Source: 21-14-0-10-47-8 sp966211795 (GTDB lineage Bacteria > Bdellovibrionota > Bdellovibrionia > Bdellovibrionales > Bdellovibrionaceae). From it: a stretch of 64,000 nt of DNA. The notes beneath the pieces were generated by a model. That model had not been told where the DNA came from and did not search any database. It saw only the letters and a list, made by a program, of their open reading frames with translations. How positions within the stretch are numbered: position 1 is the first letter of the stretch; each line of letters starts with the position of its first letter. Below, one piece after another: positions 16,342-24,062 of this stretch. The stretch spans positions 150,343 to 214,342 of the forward strand of contig CBIHNW010000005.1 of assembly GCA_966211795.1 (NCBI GenBank), in the 5' to 3' direction. Position numbers and translations under genes: made by a program.

Positions 16342-16467
16342 CGGGCTTAAAGGGATCATCATGTCTGTGCTCGACCGAAAACCCCCCGAAAGCTGGTAAT
16401 TGCAAAATCAAAATGGAATCTGAATCTTCAAGTGAAAAATCTACGCGAGATCTCTCAGTTGAAGAGA

Positions 16468-16494
16468 GAGTCTCGACCGAAACCGAGACTCTCT
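16468..16494. other. 3' untranslated hairpin behind flagellin 2
   Basis: AGAGAGTCTCG and CGAGACTCTCT form an 11-base stem around an 8-base loop, just after the flagellin 2 stop codon and before the real terminator. No T-run follows. It could protect the mRNA 3' end. Confidence 0.6.
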
Positions 16495-16513
16495 ATCCAG
16501 TTGATACATACAA

Positions 16514-17341
16514 TTAACCGATCAATTTCAGGGCCATTCCCGGGAATTGGTTGGCCTGTGCCAGGACCGAAACCGCCGCCTGCTGCAAAATCTGCGCGGA
16601 CGCGATCTCCGAAGATTCGTGAGCGACGTCCGTATCTCGCAGACGAGAATTCGCGGCGCTCAAGTTTTCATTCTGAATGTCCAAGTTGGAAACCGTGGCG
16701 TTCAAACGGCTCTGGATCGAACCAAAGTTTGCGCGCATGGTGCCGAGCTTATCCAGGGCTTGGTCGACCGTCGACAGAGCATCACGGGCCGAGCTCTTAT
16801 CACTGACCGACAAGCTATCGATACCAAGTTCAGAAGCGCGAGCATCCGTCGACAACGAATACTTGATCACGTTCTCTTCTCCGGCGAAGGCGCCGACATG
16901 GTACTCTTGCTCACCACCCGAACCATCGAGCAGAAGCTTGTCACCGAATCGAGTCGTCTTCGCGATGCGATCCGACTCTTGGATCAGCTGTTGAGCTTCC
17001 TCGTTCAGGAAACCACGCTCTTTATCGCCGACGGTATCTGAGGCCGCTTGGATTCCCAATTCACGGACACGAATTAAGATGTTATTGATTTCGTTCAAAC
17101 CACCTTCAGAAACTTGGATCAATGATCCCGCATTGAAGGCGTTGTTTCTAGCTTGACCGATACCCCGGATCTGACCCTTGAGAGATTCTGAAATCGCCAG
17201 ACCTGCGGCATCGTCAGAAGCTTGCACAATTCTGCTTCCGGAAGCCAACGCTTGAGTCGCATGCTCCATTCGTTTTTGCTGTACCTGCAATACCCGCTGC
17301 GCGGATATCGACGGCATATTCGTCGAAATTCTTAAGCCCAT
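16514..17341 (-). CDS. fliC: flagellin (copy 2)
   Basis: The 275-residue flagellin has an intact D0/D1 pair: MGLRISTNMPSISAQRVLQV, GSRIVQASDDAAGLAISESL and ELGIQAASDTVGDKERGFLN at the N-terminal side, and NLSAANSRLRDTDVAHESSE with LAQANQFPGMALKLIG at the end. The short centre has EEVHVGAFAGEENVIKYSLS-like sequence shared with copy 3, so copies 2 and 3 are closer in this region than either is to copy 1. AGGAGG lies just before the ATG at 17341. The leader contains a hairpin at 17379-17401 and another at 17447-17468. The gene ends with a hairpin and an intrinsic terminator, so it is probably a single-gene transcript. Confidence 0.96.
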   Translation of the reverse strand: MGLRISTNMPSISAQRVLQVQQKRMEHATQALASGSRIVQASDDAAGLAISESLKGQIRGIGQARNNAFNAGSLIQVSEGGLNEINNILIRVRELGIQAASDTVGDKERGFLNEEAQQLIQESDRIAKTTRFGDKLLLDGSGGEQEYHVGAFAGEENVIKYSLSTDARASELGIDSLSVSDKSSARDALSTVDQALDKLGTMRANFGSIQSRLNATVSNLDIQNENLSAANSRLRDTDVAHESSEIASAQILQQAAVSVLAQANQFPGMALKLIG

Positions 17342-17446
17342 TTAGTTCCTCCTACAAACGCGATGTTTGTGTCTATCGCTCTTGCCTTTATTAAGAGCGT
17401 TTCAAATCAAAAATAAATTTTTGTTTGTCGGAGGGAATTCCATCGA

Positions 17447-17468
17447 GGGAGAGGTGACTGTCTCTCCC
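17447..17468. other. leader hairpin of flagellin 2
   Basis: GGGAGAG and CTCTCCC form a perfect 7-base stem around 8 bases, about 106 bases upstream of the flagellin 2 start. On the minus strand one arm carries GGGAGAG, a possible decoy or alternative pairing partner for the ribosome-binding site region. Confidence 0.45.
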
Positions 17469-17513
17469 CCGCGGAATTGTAAAAGACTTTTCTTTTCGGG
17501 CTTCGTTCGGTTT

Positions 17514-17529
17514 GACTGCTGAACGGGGC
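17514..17529. repeat. left arm of 16-base inverted repeat around flagellin 3
   Basis: GACTGCTGAACGGGGC is the exact reverse complement of 18776-18791. The pair brackets flagellin 3 over about 1.28 kb. Confidence 0.85.
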
Positions 17530-17600
17530 CTTTACCGAGATTGGACTTTTTTCTCCAACGTGTTCCGCATAACTTCTCGGCGAAGGTCCAGGAAACTTAA

Positions 17601-17612
17601 GGACCTTGGTCC
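17601..17612. promoter_or_regulatory. operator-like palindrome upstream of flagellin 2
   Basis: GGACC-TT-GGTCC is a perfect 5-base inverted repeat, and the right arm continues as GGTCCAG like the sites at 15395-15401 and 13654-13660. It lies 260 bases before the flagellin 2 start. A further GGTCCAG word is at 17585. Confidence 0.35.
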
Positions 17613-17756
17613 AGTCAGATTTCTTACGCAGCGCGTCTTGTTCATGAAATGATTGGTCTATGCTTAGAAATATTTTTTTGGAGTTTTTCTGAAAAGTCTC
17701 AATTTGAACTAGACCTTAGTCAGATCAGACCTAGACCTCGGCACCCTTAAATAGAA

Positions 17757-17788
17757 AAAGCCCCGAAGTCCAAAGACCTCGAGGCTTT
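17757..17788 (-). terminator. intrinsic terminator of flagellin 3
   Basis: On the minus strand AAAGCCTCGAGG pairs with CTTCGGGGCTTT (12 pairs, some G-T), followed by TTTTTCTATTT. It is about 88 bases after the flagellin 3 stop codon. Confidence 0.82.
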
Positions 17789-17875
17789 AAAATAATTCGA
17801 AAGAGAGAGAGAGATTTCAGACCAAAAGACGAACTCATTGACGAAAAAGAATTCGCAAACAAAATCATGCCAGCA

Positions 17876-18703
17876 TCAACCAACCAATCGGATCACCGAA
17901 CCCGGAAAACGATTCGCTTGGTCCAAGATCGAAATCTGATACTGCTGCAATGCCTGATTGCGGTACATATCACTGGCCGCTTGCGCAACATTCGTGTCCG
18001 CAATTCTTGAGTGCGCGGCCTGCAAAGCTTCTGATTGAATTGCAGCGTGATCAATGGTCGAGTTCAATCGCGAATCGATCGCGCCAAAATTCGCGCGCGC
18101 TGTTGCCACTTTATCCAGAGCTTCATCGATGCGTTCAAGAGAATCTCTGGCATCAGACCGGTCGGAAATTCCCGAAGAGTCCACACCAAGTGCAGACGCT
18201 CTGGTATCGGCTTCCGAGCGATATTTGATGACATTCTCCTCTGAAGAGTAGGCACCGACTTGAAATTCGAGATCCCTTTTATCGCCCGCCAAAAGTTTTT
18301 GCGAACCAAATTGCGTGCTCTGCGCGATTCGATCAATCTCTTGTTGGAGCTGAGAAAATTCTGCACCTAAAAGATCTCGCTCTTGATCCGAGAAGGAATC
18401 ACTGGCCGCCTGCACCGCTAGCTCACGCATGCGAATTAAAATATTATTCTGTTCGCTAAGCCCGCCCTCAGCTACTTGAATAAATGATTGCGCGTTTTCG
18501 GCGTTGCTCTGCCCCGCCTTCACGCCCGCAATTTGTCCTCTTAAATGTTCGGCGATTGAATAGTCCGCCGAACCCTCATCCGGATTATCAAAGCGATTGC
18601 CGCTGGCAAGCGCCCGCATATTTCCTTCAGCTTGTCTTTGCGACAGGCCGATCTGGCGTTGAGCTGCAATGCTCGCCAGATTCGTATTGATCCTCAATCC
18701 CAT
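17876..18703 (-). CDS. fliC: flagellin (copy 3, divergent N-terminal motif)
   Basis: The 275-residue flagellin starts MGLRINTNLASIAAQRQIGL and ends SILDQANRFPGSVIRLVG. The conserved DDAAGLAIS segment of other flagellins reads NPDEGSADYSIAEHLRGQ here, and the C-terminal NLSAANSRIRD block reads ALQAAHSRIADTNVAQAASD. Such changes in the most conserved part of the D1 helices suggest a specialised minor flagellin rather than the main filament subunit; this is inference. The ATG at 18703 has AGAGGGG upstream. The gene has its own terminator at 17757-17788 and is bracketed by a 16-base perfect inverted repeat. Confidence 0.93.
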   Translation of the reverse strand: MGLRINTNLASIAAQRQIGLSQRQAEGNMRALASGNRFDNPDEGSADYSIAEHLRGQIAGVKAGQSNAENAQSFIQVAEGGLSEQNNILIRMRELAVQAASDSFSDQERDLLGAEFSQLQQEIDRIAQSTQFGSQKLLAGDKRDLEFQVGAYSSEENVIKYRSEADTRASALGVDSSGISDRSDARDSLERIDEALDKVATARANFGAIDSRLNSTIDHAAIQSEALQAAHSRIADTNVAQAASDMYRNQALQQYQISILDQANRFPGSVIRLVG

Positions 18704-18775
18704 ATGGCCCCTCTTTCCATCTCAATTCGAGACAAAACAAGGTCGCCCACAGACACGATATTCAATTACTTTTAA

Positions 18776-18791
18776 GCCCCGTTCAGCAGTC
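18776..18791. repeat. right arm of 16-base inverted repeat around flagellin 3
   Basis: GCCCCGTTCAGCAGTC, exact reverse complement of 17514-17529. It is about 73 bases upstream of the flagellin 3 start, so it also overlaps the expected promoter region. Confidence 0.85.
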
Positions 18792-19005
18792 ACTACTCTT
18801 TTCGACGCTTCGCGTTAAAACTTGAGGATCTTTATGGATTTTCCAATCTTGAAGCAAAAATACCAACCTAATGTCTCAGCGGAAGACACTTCGGCGAGGA
18901 CCCAGCGACTGGGGTCGCGCCGACCTAATCGATACGCCACAAGATCCTCCAAATATCGATTATGCGATTATCCAAATCAACCAATTGAGCCAATGAAATT
19001 CCAGC

Positions 19006-19119
19006 ATGGAAAAAAAACTGACAGTCGAAAATTTTTTGCAAAAGTATTTTAAATTTGAACTTCAGTTTGAGCTGACGGAAATCAAAGTAAACACAAATTT
19101 CTGCGAAATTATTGAGTAA
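19006..19119 (+). CDS. possible small protein, 37 residues
   Basis: The frame encodes MEKKLTVENFLQKYFKFELQ followed by 17 more residues ending in CEIIE. The composition looks protein-like, with an amphipathic charged/hydrophobic pattern. There is no ribosome-binding site and the region is AT-rich, so this could be chance. No family is recognised. Confidence 0.2.
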   Translation: MEKKLTVENFLQKYFKFELQFELTEIKVNTNFCEIIE

Positions 19120-19230
19120 TTGTTAAGGCATCTGAACAATTACAAGTGAACGCAGTCAGAACACAAAAAATGATAAAATAAATCCTCAAGAATTCTTAAT
19201 TTTAGATACGTAATATTATATATTGAGACC

Positions 19231-20712
19231 ATGAAAAGCTTAAAAAAAGATATTCTTTCAAGCGGTATTGAAGGCCTGGACAGCATCCTTGGTGGCGGCT
19301 TTCCAGCGAATCGAGTTTATCTGGTGGAAGGTAAGCCTGGCTGCGGCAAAACGACGCTGGCTTTGCAATTTCTTTTAGAAGGCGTGAGACAAGGCGAAAA
19401 CTGTTTGTATGTCACTCTTTCTGAATCTGCCGAAGAATTAAAAGCCGTCGCTGATTCGCACGAGTGGAATCTCAAAGGTTTAAATATTTTTGATCTTCCG
19501 GTGTCCGAGCAACTTTCATCGGACGCGCAAAATACTTTTTTCCATCCTTCTGAGATTGAACTTGGAACAACGAACCAAGTGATTTTAGATCAGATCGCCA
19601 AGGTGAAACCCAAGCGCATGGTCATCGATTCGATGACCGAACTGAAATTAATGTCCCAAAGTCCGATTAAATTTCGTCGGCAGATTTTAGCTTTCAAACA
19701 ATATTTCAATACACAAGGAATCACGGTCTTATTTCTGGATGATAAAACTTCATCGATCAGCGACGAGGAAATTCAAAGTATCGTCCACGGTGTCGTCAAG
19801 CTCGAGCAATTGGCTCCGGAATACGGTTCCGAGCGCCGCCGCCTGACGGTCACGAAACTTCGCGGCGTTGCCTTTCGCGGCGGTTTTCACGATTTTGCCA
19901 TCCGCAAAGGCGGTCTACAGATTTTCCCACGCTTGATTGCGTCCGAGCACGGGATCGATTCAACCAGTTCAATGATCAGTAGCGGCGTCAAAGGAATTGA
20001 TCAGTTGATTGGCGGCGGAATCGAAAGGGGCTCTAGCACCCTGGTGATGGGACCTGCAGGCTCAGGCAAATCAACAATCGTTTTACAGTATGCCTATCAA
20101 GCCGCCGAACGTGGCGAGCCGGTCGCGGTCTTCACTTTTGACGAAGGCATCCGCACCCTGTTCTCGCGAAGCAAGGGCCTGGGGATGGATATTGAAAAGC
20201 ATTACAACGCCGGGACAATCTCGATTCGCCAAATCGATCCGGCGCAACTGTCCCCCGGAGAATTTGTCCATCTGGTTCGCGAAGCCGTCGATAAATCCAA
20301 GGCCCGGGTGATCATAATCGATAGCTTAAATGGTTATTTAAACGCCATGCCCGAAGAAAGATTCTTGGTCATTCAGATGCACGAGCTTTTGAGCTACCTG
20401 AGCCAAATGGAAGTTTCGACGTTCTTGGTCGTCGTCCAGCACGGGATCTTGGGGACGCAGATGGAAACCTCTGTCGACGTGAGTTACCTGGCGGATAATG
20501 TTTTTCTTTTGAGATATTTTGAAGCTTCGGGTACCGTTCGCCAAGCCTTGTCCGTGGTCAAGCGCAGAGCCGGACCACATGAAAAATCGATTCGCGAATT
20601 TGCATTTTCAAAAGATGGAATTTCGATTGGCCAGCCATTGACAGACTTCCAAGGAATTTTGTCCGGCGCCCCGATCATGATTGAAGGAACCAAATTGAAA
20701 CAATACAAATGA
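19231..20712 (+). CDS. KaiC-like tandem RecA-fold ATPase
   Basis: The 493-residue product has two KaiC/RadA-type ATPase domains. Domain 1 has Walker A GKPGCGKT at 34-41 and Walker B RMVIDSMTEL; domain 2 has Walker A GPAGSGKS at 274-281, the acidic pair region TFDEGIRTL and Walker B RVIIIDSLNGYL. This is the same layout and nearly the same length as cyanobacterial KaiC, but no kaiA or kaiB gene is here. Such KaiC homologues outside cyanobacteria are usually signalling ATPases. The gene overlaps the hybrid histidine kinase by ATGA at 20709-20712, so the two proteins are made together and probably act together. Confidence 0.9.
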   Translation: MKSLKKDILSSGIEGLDSILGGGFPANRVYLVEGKPGCGKTTLALQFLLEGVRQGENCLYVTLSESAEELKAVADSHEWNLKGLNIFDLPVSEQLSSDAQNTFFHPSEIELGTTNQVILDQIAKVKPKRMVIDSMTELKLMSQSPIKFRRQILAFKQYFNTQGITVLFLDDKTSSISDEEIQSIVHGVVKLEQLAPEYGSERRRLTVTKLRGVAFRGGFHDFAIRKGGLQIFPRLIASEHGIDSTSSMISSGVKGIDQLIGGGIERGSSTLVMGPAGSGKSTIVLQYAYQAAERGEPVAVFTFDEGIRTLFSRSKGLGMDIEKHYNAGTISIRQIDPAQLSPGEFVHLVREAVDKSKARVIIIDSLNGYLNAMPEERFLVIQMHELLSYLSQMEVSTFLVVVQHGILGTQMETSVDVSYLADNVFLLRYFEASGTVRQALSVVKRRAGPHEKSIREFAFSKDGISIGQPLTDFQGILSGAPIMIEGTKLKQYK

Positions 20713-22364
20713 GCAACTTAAATGAACGCATTCTGGTTTTTGCCGCCAGCAACAAGGATGCAGAATCGACTTGTCAGATTCTTTCACGATCTCAGATCGA
20801 ATGCACCAAATGCACGACTCTCGAGAATTTGCTGAATGAATTGCGCCGCGGAGCCGGCGCGGTCATCTTGGCTAAAGAAGTTCTCAATTTGGATTCAATC
20901 GCGGTTTTATCCCGATTTCTCAATCAGCAGCCGACATGGTCGTTCCTTCCCCTGATCATCTTGATTGGTGCCGGTGATTTGGCCCTGGGCAATTCTGAAT
21001 CGTTGAAATTGTTAAAGCCCCTGCGTAACACCACACTGCTCGAGCGACCTGTGCGCATCGGAACTTTGACCAGCGTGGCTCAATCCGCCCTGGCCGATCG
21101 CCGACGTCAGTATGAAGTTCGTGATCTGGTCGCAGCTCTAGAGGCGTCAAAAAAAGAAGCGGTCGAAGCCAATCAGGCGAAAAGTGTTTTTCTCGCAAAC
21201 ATGAGCCACGAAATCCGCACTCCGCTTGGGGCCATCCTCGGGTTTTCCGAAATTCTAATGGAACCCGAAGTCACCGCCCAAGAGCGGGAAATCTACATCA
21301 ACACCATCAAACGAAACGGCAGCTTGTTGACGGCATTGATCGACGACATTTTGGATCTTGCCAAGGTCGAATCGGGAAAAATCGCGGTCGAGACAATTTC
21401 CATTTCGGTCTCGGATCTTCTCCGCGAAGTGATGTTAGCCTTGGAACCGCGAGCGCTGGCGAAAAACGTTCCGCTTTCGGTCACTCTGGCTGCCGACGTG
21501 CCTAAAGAAATTAATACCGATCCGGTCCGATTGAAGCAAGTGTTGATCAATATCATCGGCAACGCCATCAAGTTCACCAACGAAGGCCAGGTTTCAATTC
21601 GGGTCTTTTCTTCTCAGTCGAATGATCCGCGCAAAAGACAGCTGCTGAACATCGAAGTCACCGACACCGGCCTCGGCATTTCCGCCGAACAGGCAGCGCA
21701 CCTGTTTCAGCCTTTCACGCAGGCAGACAGCTCGATCACCCGCAAATTTGGCGGAACTGGCTTGGGACTGGTGTTATCGAAAAAATTAGCGCGGGCATTG
21801 GGTGGCGATCTCATTTTGGTCAAGAGCGAAACCGGCGTTGGCAGTCAGTTTCAAATTTCAATTGATACCAATCATGATTTGACCGCCGAAACCAAGCCGA
21901 AAAACCTTCCGTCGACCGTAACGACGGACAAACAAGCGTTGCCATTGAAAGACTGCCGCATCCTTGTGGTTGATGATTCCGTCGATAACGTGATGTTGAT
22001 CACGCGTCTTCTCACCCATTCAGGTGCACATGTGACCAGCGTGCATGACGGCGCCCAAGGCGTCCAAACGGCGCTGGCAGAAGAGTTCGATGTTGTCCTG
22101 ATGGACGTGCAGATGCCACACATGGATGGAAGACAGGCGACGCAAACTCTTCGTCAAAAGGGATTTGCGAAACCAATCATCGCTTTGACCGGTCATTCAG
22201 ATGAAGAGGACCGACAGAAATGTCTCGCCGTGGGCTACAATCATTTTGTCACGAAGCCTATTCAGCGCGCCGAATTGATCCAGCTCATTTCGGATTTCGT
22301 CGCCAACGAGAGCAAGCCAAATGCCTCGCGCCTACTGAAAAGTGAATCCCGCATCCTCGAATGA
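20709..22364 (+). CDS. hybrid histidine kinase with C-terminal receiver
   Basis: The 551-residue product has no membrane segment, so it is cytoplasmic. Residues 1-130 resemble a receiver fold but lack the phospho-acceptor Asp, so this is a pseudo-receiver. A coiled helix leads to the HisKA domain with MSHEIRTPLG (His167), then the HATPase domain with NIIGNAIKFTNEG, DTGLGIS and FGGTGLGLVLSKKL. The C-terminal receiver (about 417-535) has VVDDS, the acceptor Asp466 in VVLMDVQMPHMDG and the conserved Lys in HFVTKPI. Its signal input is likely the KaiC-like ATPase encoded just upstream. The 3' end overlaps the convergent lipoprotein gene by 33 bases. No separate output regulator is adjacent. Confidence 0.93.
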   Translation: MSNLNERILVFAASNKDAESTCQILSRSQIECTKCTTLENLLNELRRGAGAVILAKEVLNLDSIAVLSRFLNQQPTWSFLPLIILIGAGDLALGNSESLKLLKPLRNTTLLERPVRIGTLTSVAQSALADRRRQYEVRDLVAALEASKKEAVEANQAKSVFLANMSHEIRTPLGAILGFSEILMEPEVTAQEREIYINTIKRNGSLLTALIDDILDLAKVESGKIAVETISISVSDLLREVMLALEPRALAKNVPLSVTLAADVPKEINTDPVRLKQVLINIIGNAIKFTNEGQVSIRVFSSQSNDPRKRQLLNIEVTDTGLGISAEQAAHLFQPFTQADSSITRKFGGTGLGLVLSKKLARALGGDLILVKSETGVGSQFQISIDTNHDLTAETKPKNLPSTVTTDKQALPLKDCRILVVDDSVDNVMLITRLLTHSGAHVTSVHDGAQGVQTALAEEFDVVLMDVQMPHMDGRQATQTLRQKGFAKPIIALTGHSDEEDRQKCLAVGYNHFVTKPIQRAELIQLISDFVANESKPNASRLLKSESRILE

Positions 22365-23270
22365 GAAGAAAAACGTCGGTGGCTCAGTGGACGGAAGGTT
22401 GGGATAGTTTCGATCCTGCAGAACCTTTCGCGCCGTCTCCCCGCGTACGATCGAGTACGAAAATTTCTGATTTTGATCACCGAGCTGGATCTGGAAGAAT
22501 GGATTTCGCGGATCATCCCATTTCAGATTGCCCGAAAAAAAATCAAATCGGTGCTGACCTTTGATTCGCCCACCCTGATCGCGCACGATAAAGTACCCTG
22601 AATGCCTTGAGCCATTCGGCAACATCACGCCCGCAATCTTCGGGACATACAAAACTTCACCCGCCTTGTGAAATCGCGTATCGGCGGCCACCGTGAAAAA
22701 TGGGTCTAAACAAGAAGATTGTACGCCATAGCCGTAAACACACTCGCCGGGTTTGATTTCGAAGAAAACTGAGTGACCATTGGCCTGTCCGTCATAATTG
22801 AACGAGCGAAGCTGACTGCCGCGCGCGATTTGACAGGACCCTTCCATGGTGCAAACAGACAACGTGCTTGAGCAGACGCTCATCAACGTGACACCCTTTG
22901 CGCCGTAGAGATTGACGGGCCGCCCGGACGAACAGTTTCCACCTTCATCGCGAACCAGAGCATGAAAATAAATAGTGGGGCTTAAATTACCTTGTGCCTG
23001 GAGATCAGTGCTCGGCGCTTCCCGCTTTGATTCTGGCGATATCTGCGTGCCTGAAGATTCTGCCGGCGATGGTGTCGATCCCGGCCGTGACCGTTCGGGA
23101 ATTTTGTTTTCCGGAAGATCCGTTTCGGCAAAGTTTTGCAGACCATCTTCGCTTGGCTGCAAAAATGAAAAGCGAGCTTCGGAATCCGTCGAAGCTTCTG
23201 ATTTAAATCCACTCGGCCCGCATGCCAAAATGGCAGGAACGGCCAGAGATAAAATCCAGCGTGTATTCAT
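22332..23270 (-). CDS. lipoprotein with 3D-like (DPBB) domain
   Basis: The 312-residue product has a lipoprotein signal (lipobox AILAC), then a Ser/Pro/Glu-rich linker of about 80 residues. The C-terminal part contains FFTVAADTRFHKAGEVLYVP, GVMLPNGSRHSGYFIVRDQG and GRIKGQHRFDFFSG. This resembles the 3D domain found in lytic transglycosylase MltA and in Rpf-like proteins, where the Asp residues are catalytic; here ADT, VRDQG and RFDFF supply candidate Asp positions. It may cleave or bind peptidoglycan. Several cysteines precede the domain. I used ATG 23270, with GAGGG six bases upstream, instead of a TTG two codons earlier. Confidence 0.7.
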   Translation of the reverse strand: MNTRWILSLAVPAILACGPSGFKSEASTDSEARFSFLQPSEDGLQNFAETDLPENKIPERSRPGSTPSPAESSGTQISPESKREAPSTDLQAQGNLSPTIYFHALVRDEGGNCSSGRPVNLYGAKGVTLMSVCSSTLSVCTMEGSCQIARGSQLRSFNYDGQANGHSVFFEIKPGECVYGYGVQSSCLDPFFTVAADTRFHKAGEVLYVPKIAGVMLPNGSRHSGYFIVRDQGGRIKGQHRFDFFSGNLKWDDPRNPFFQIQLGDQNQKFSYSIVRGETARKVLQDRNYPNLPSTEPPTFFFSFEDAGFTFQ

Positions 23271-23423
23271 GTTCAACCCTCATGGTGAACCCTTATTAAA
23301 GTGCAATTTGTCAGAAATGGGGAGAAAGAATTGGTCCAGGAAAACATGAAACTGATGTTTTCCCTCATTCTCAATTGAATGAAGTTCCAAGACTTCTGAA
23401 AGAATTATTTACCTGTCAATAGA

Positions 23424-24062
23424 TCAGACAGTTTGGATTCGACCCTTTTCGATCTTCGTCACTTTCTGCGCCAAAGCTTCAAGATCTCGTTCATCATGCG
23501 TGATCAAAACGGCCGGCGTTTGCGTTTCCTGCAACAGCAGCTTCACCAATTTTCTCGCATCTCCGCGCAGAGATTCGTCCAGCGCAGAAAATGGTTCATC
23601 TAAAAAAAGCATTCGCGGAAATGACATTAAGGCCCGCGCCAAAGCCACGCGCTGTTTTTCACCACCTGATAAAAGCTCGGCCTTGCGATTCAAAAAAGAT
23701 TTCAACTTCAGGACATCGTTCAATTTCCCAAATCTTTTTTCTGCCAAATCTGCCGCAATACCGCGGGCCTTGACTGGAAAATAAATATTTTGTTGCGCGG
23801 TCAGGTGTGGAAAAAGATCCAGGGTTTGAAAAACCACGCCGAGATTTCTCTTCGGTGTTGGCAACTGCGCCAAGTCCTCGGCTCCCCAAGACCACTTCAA
23901 CCCGGGACATGATTCCAATCCCAACAATACGCGAAAAACCGAAGTTTTACCGGAGCCCGACGGCCCCCACAATGCGGTTACGCCTTGATCCAAAATTTCC
24001 CAACGGGGAATTTGGATTTCAAAGCCGTCATATTTTTTGTTCAAGTGCTCGACGACAGACAT
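23424..24062 (-). CDS. thiQ: thiamine-type ABC transporter ATP-binding protein
   Basis: The 212-residue ATPase energises import by the ThiBP system. It has Walker A GPSGSGKT (about 33-40), the Q-loop VVFQTLDLFPHL, the ABC signature LSGGEKQRVALARAL, Walker B RMLFLDEPFSALD and the H-loop VLITHDERDLEAL. The length and the lack of a C-terminal regulatory domain fit ThiQ rather than the longer FbpC/PotA ATPases. The start overlaps the end of the permease gene by 35 bases. Identity as thiamine transporter rests mainly on ThiB-like features of the binding protein; iron transport would be the main alternative. Confidence 0.82.
   Translation of the reverse strand: MSVVEHLNKKYDGFEIQIPRWEILDQGVTALWGPSGSGKTSVFRVLLGLESCPGLKWSWGAEDLAQLPTPKRNLGVVFQTLDLFPHLTAQQNIYFPVKARGIAADLAEKRFGKLNDVLKLKSFLNRKAELLSGGEKQRVALARALMSFPRMLFLDEPFSALDESLRGDARKLVKLLLQETQTPAVLITHDERDLEALAQKVTKIEKGRIQTV

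Larger units (their letters stand above)
17342..17875. other. 534-base leader region of flagellin 2
   Basis: It contains from the start codon outward: a 7-base stem hairpin CGCTCTT...AAGAGCG at 17379-17401, a perfect 7-base stem hairpin GGGAGAG...CTCTCCC at 17447-17468, one arm of a 16-base inverted repeat at 17514-17529, the palindrome GGACC-TT-GGTCC at 17601-17612, the block GAACTAGACCTTAGTC at 17706-17721 and the flagellin 3 terminator at 17757-17788. No open frame here is convincing. Confidence 0.55.
18704..19230. other. 527-base divergent region between flagellin 3 and KaiC-like gene
   Basis: It carries the promoters of flagellin 3 (minus) and the KaiC-like gene (plus), the word TCAGCAGTCACT at 18783-18794 shared with the flagellin 1 upstream region, and the right arm of the 16-base inverted repeat. 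From about 19000 it becomes markedly AT-rich. One possible small gene is noted at 19006-19119. A 76-codon frame at 18822-19052 is probably chance. Confidence 0.45.

Noticed and set aside
18822..19052. 76-codon plus-strand frame upstream of the KaiC-like gene
   Set aside because: GAGGA lies near its second ATG, but the product is Arg/Ser/Pro-rich with no pattern and no homologue that I recognise.
19231..20712. Circadian clock locus
   Set aside because: kaiA and kaiB are absent; KaiC homologues outside cyanobacteria are common and need not be clock parts.
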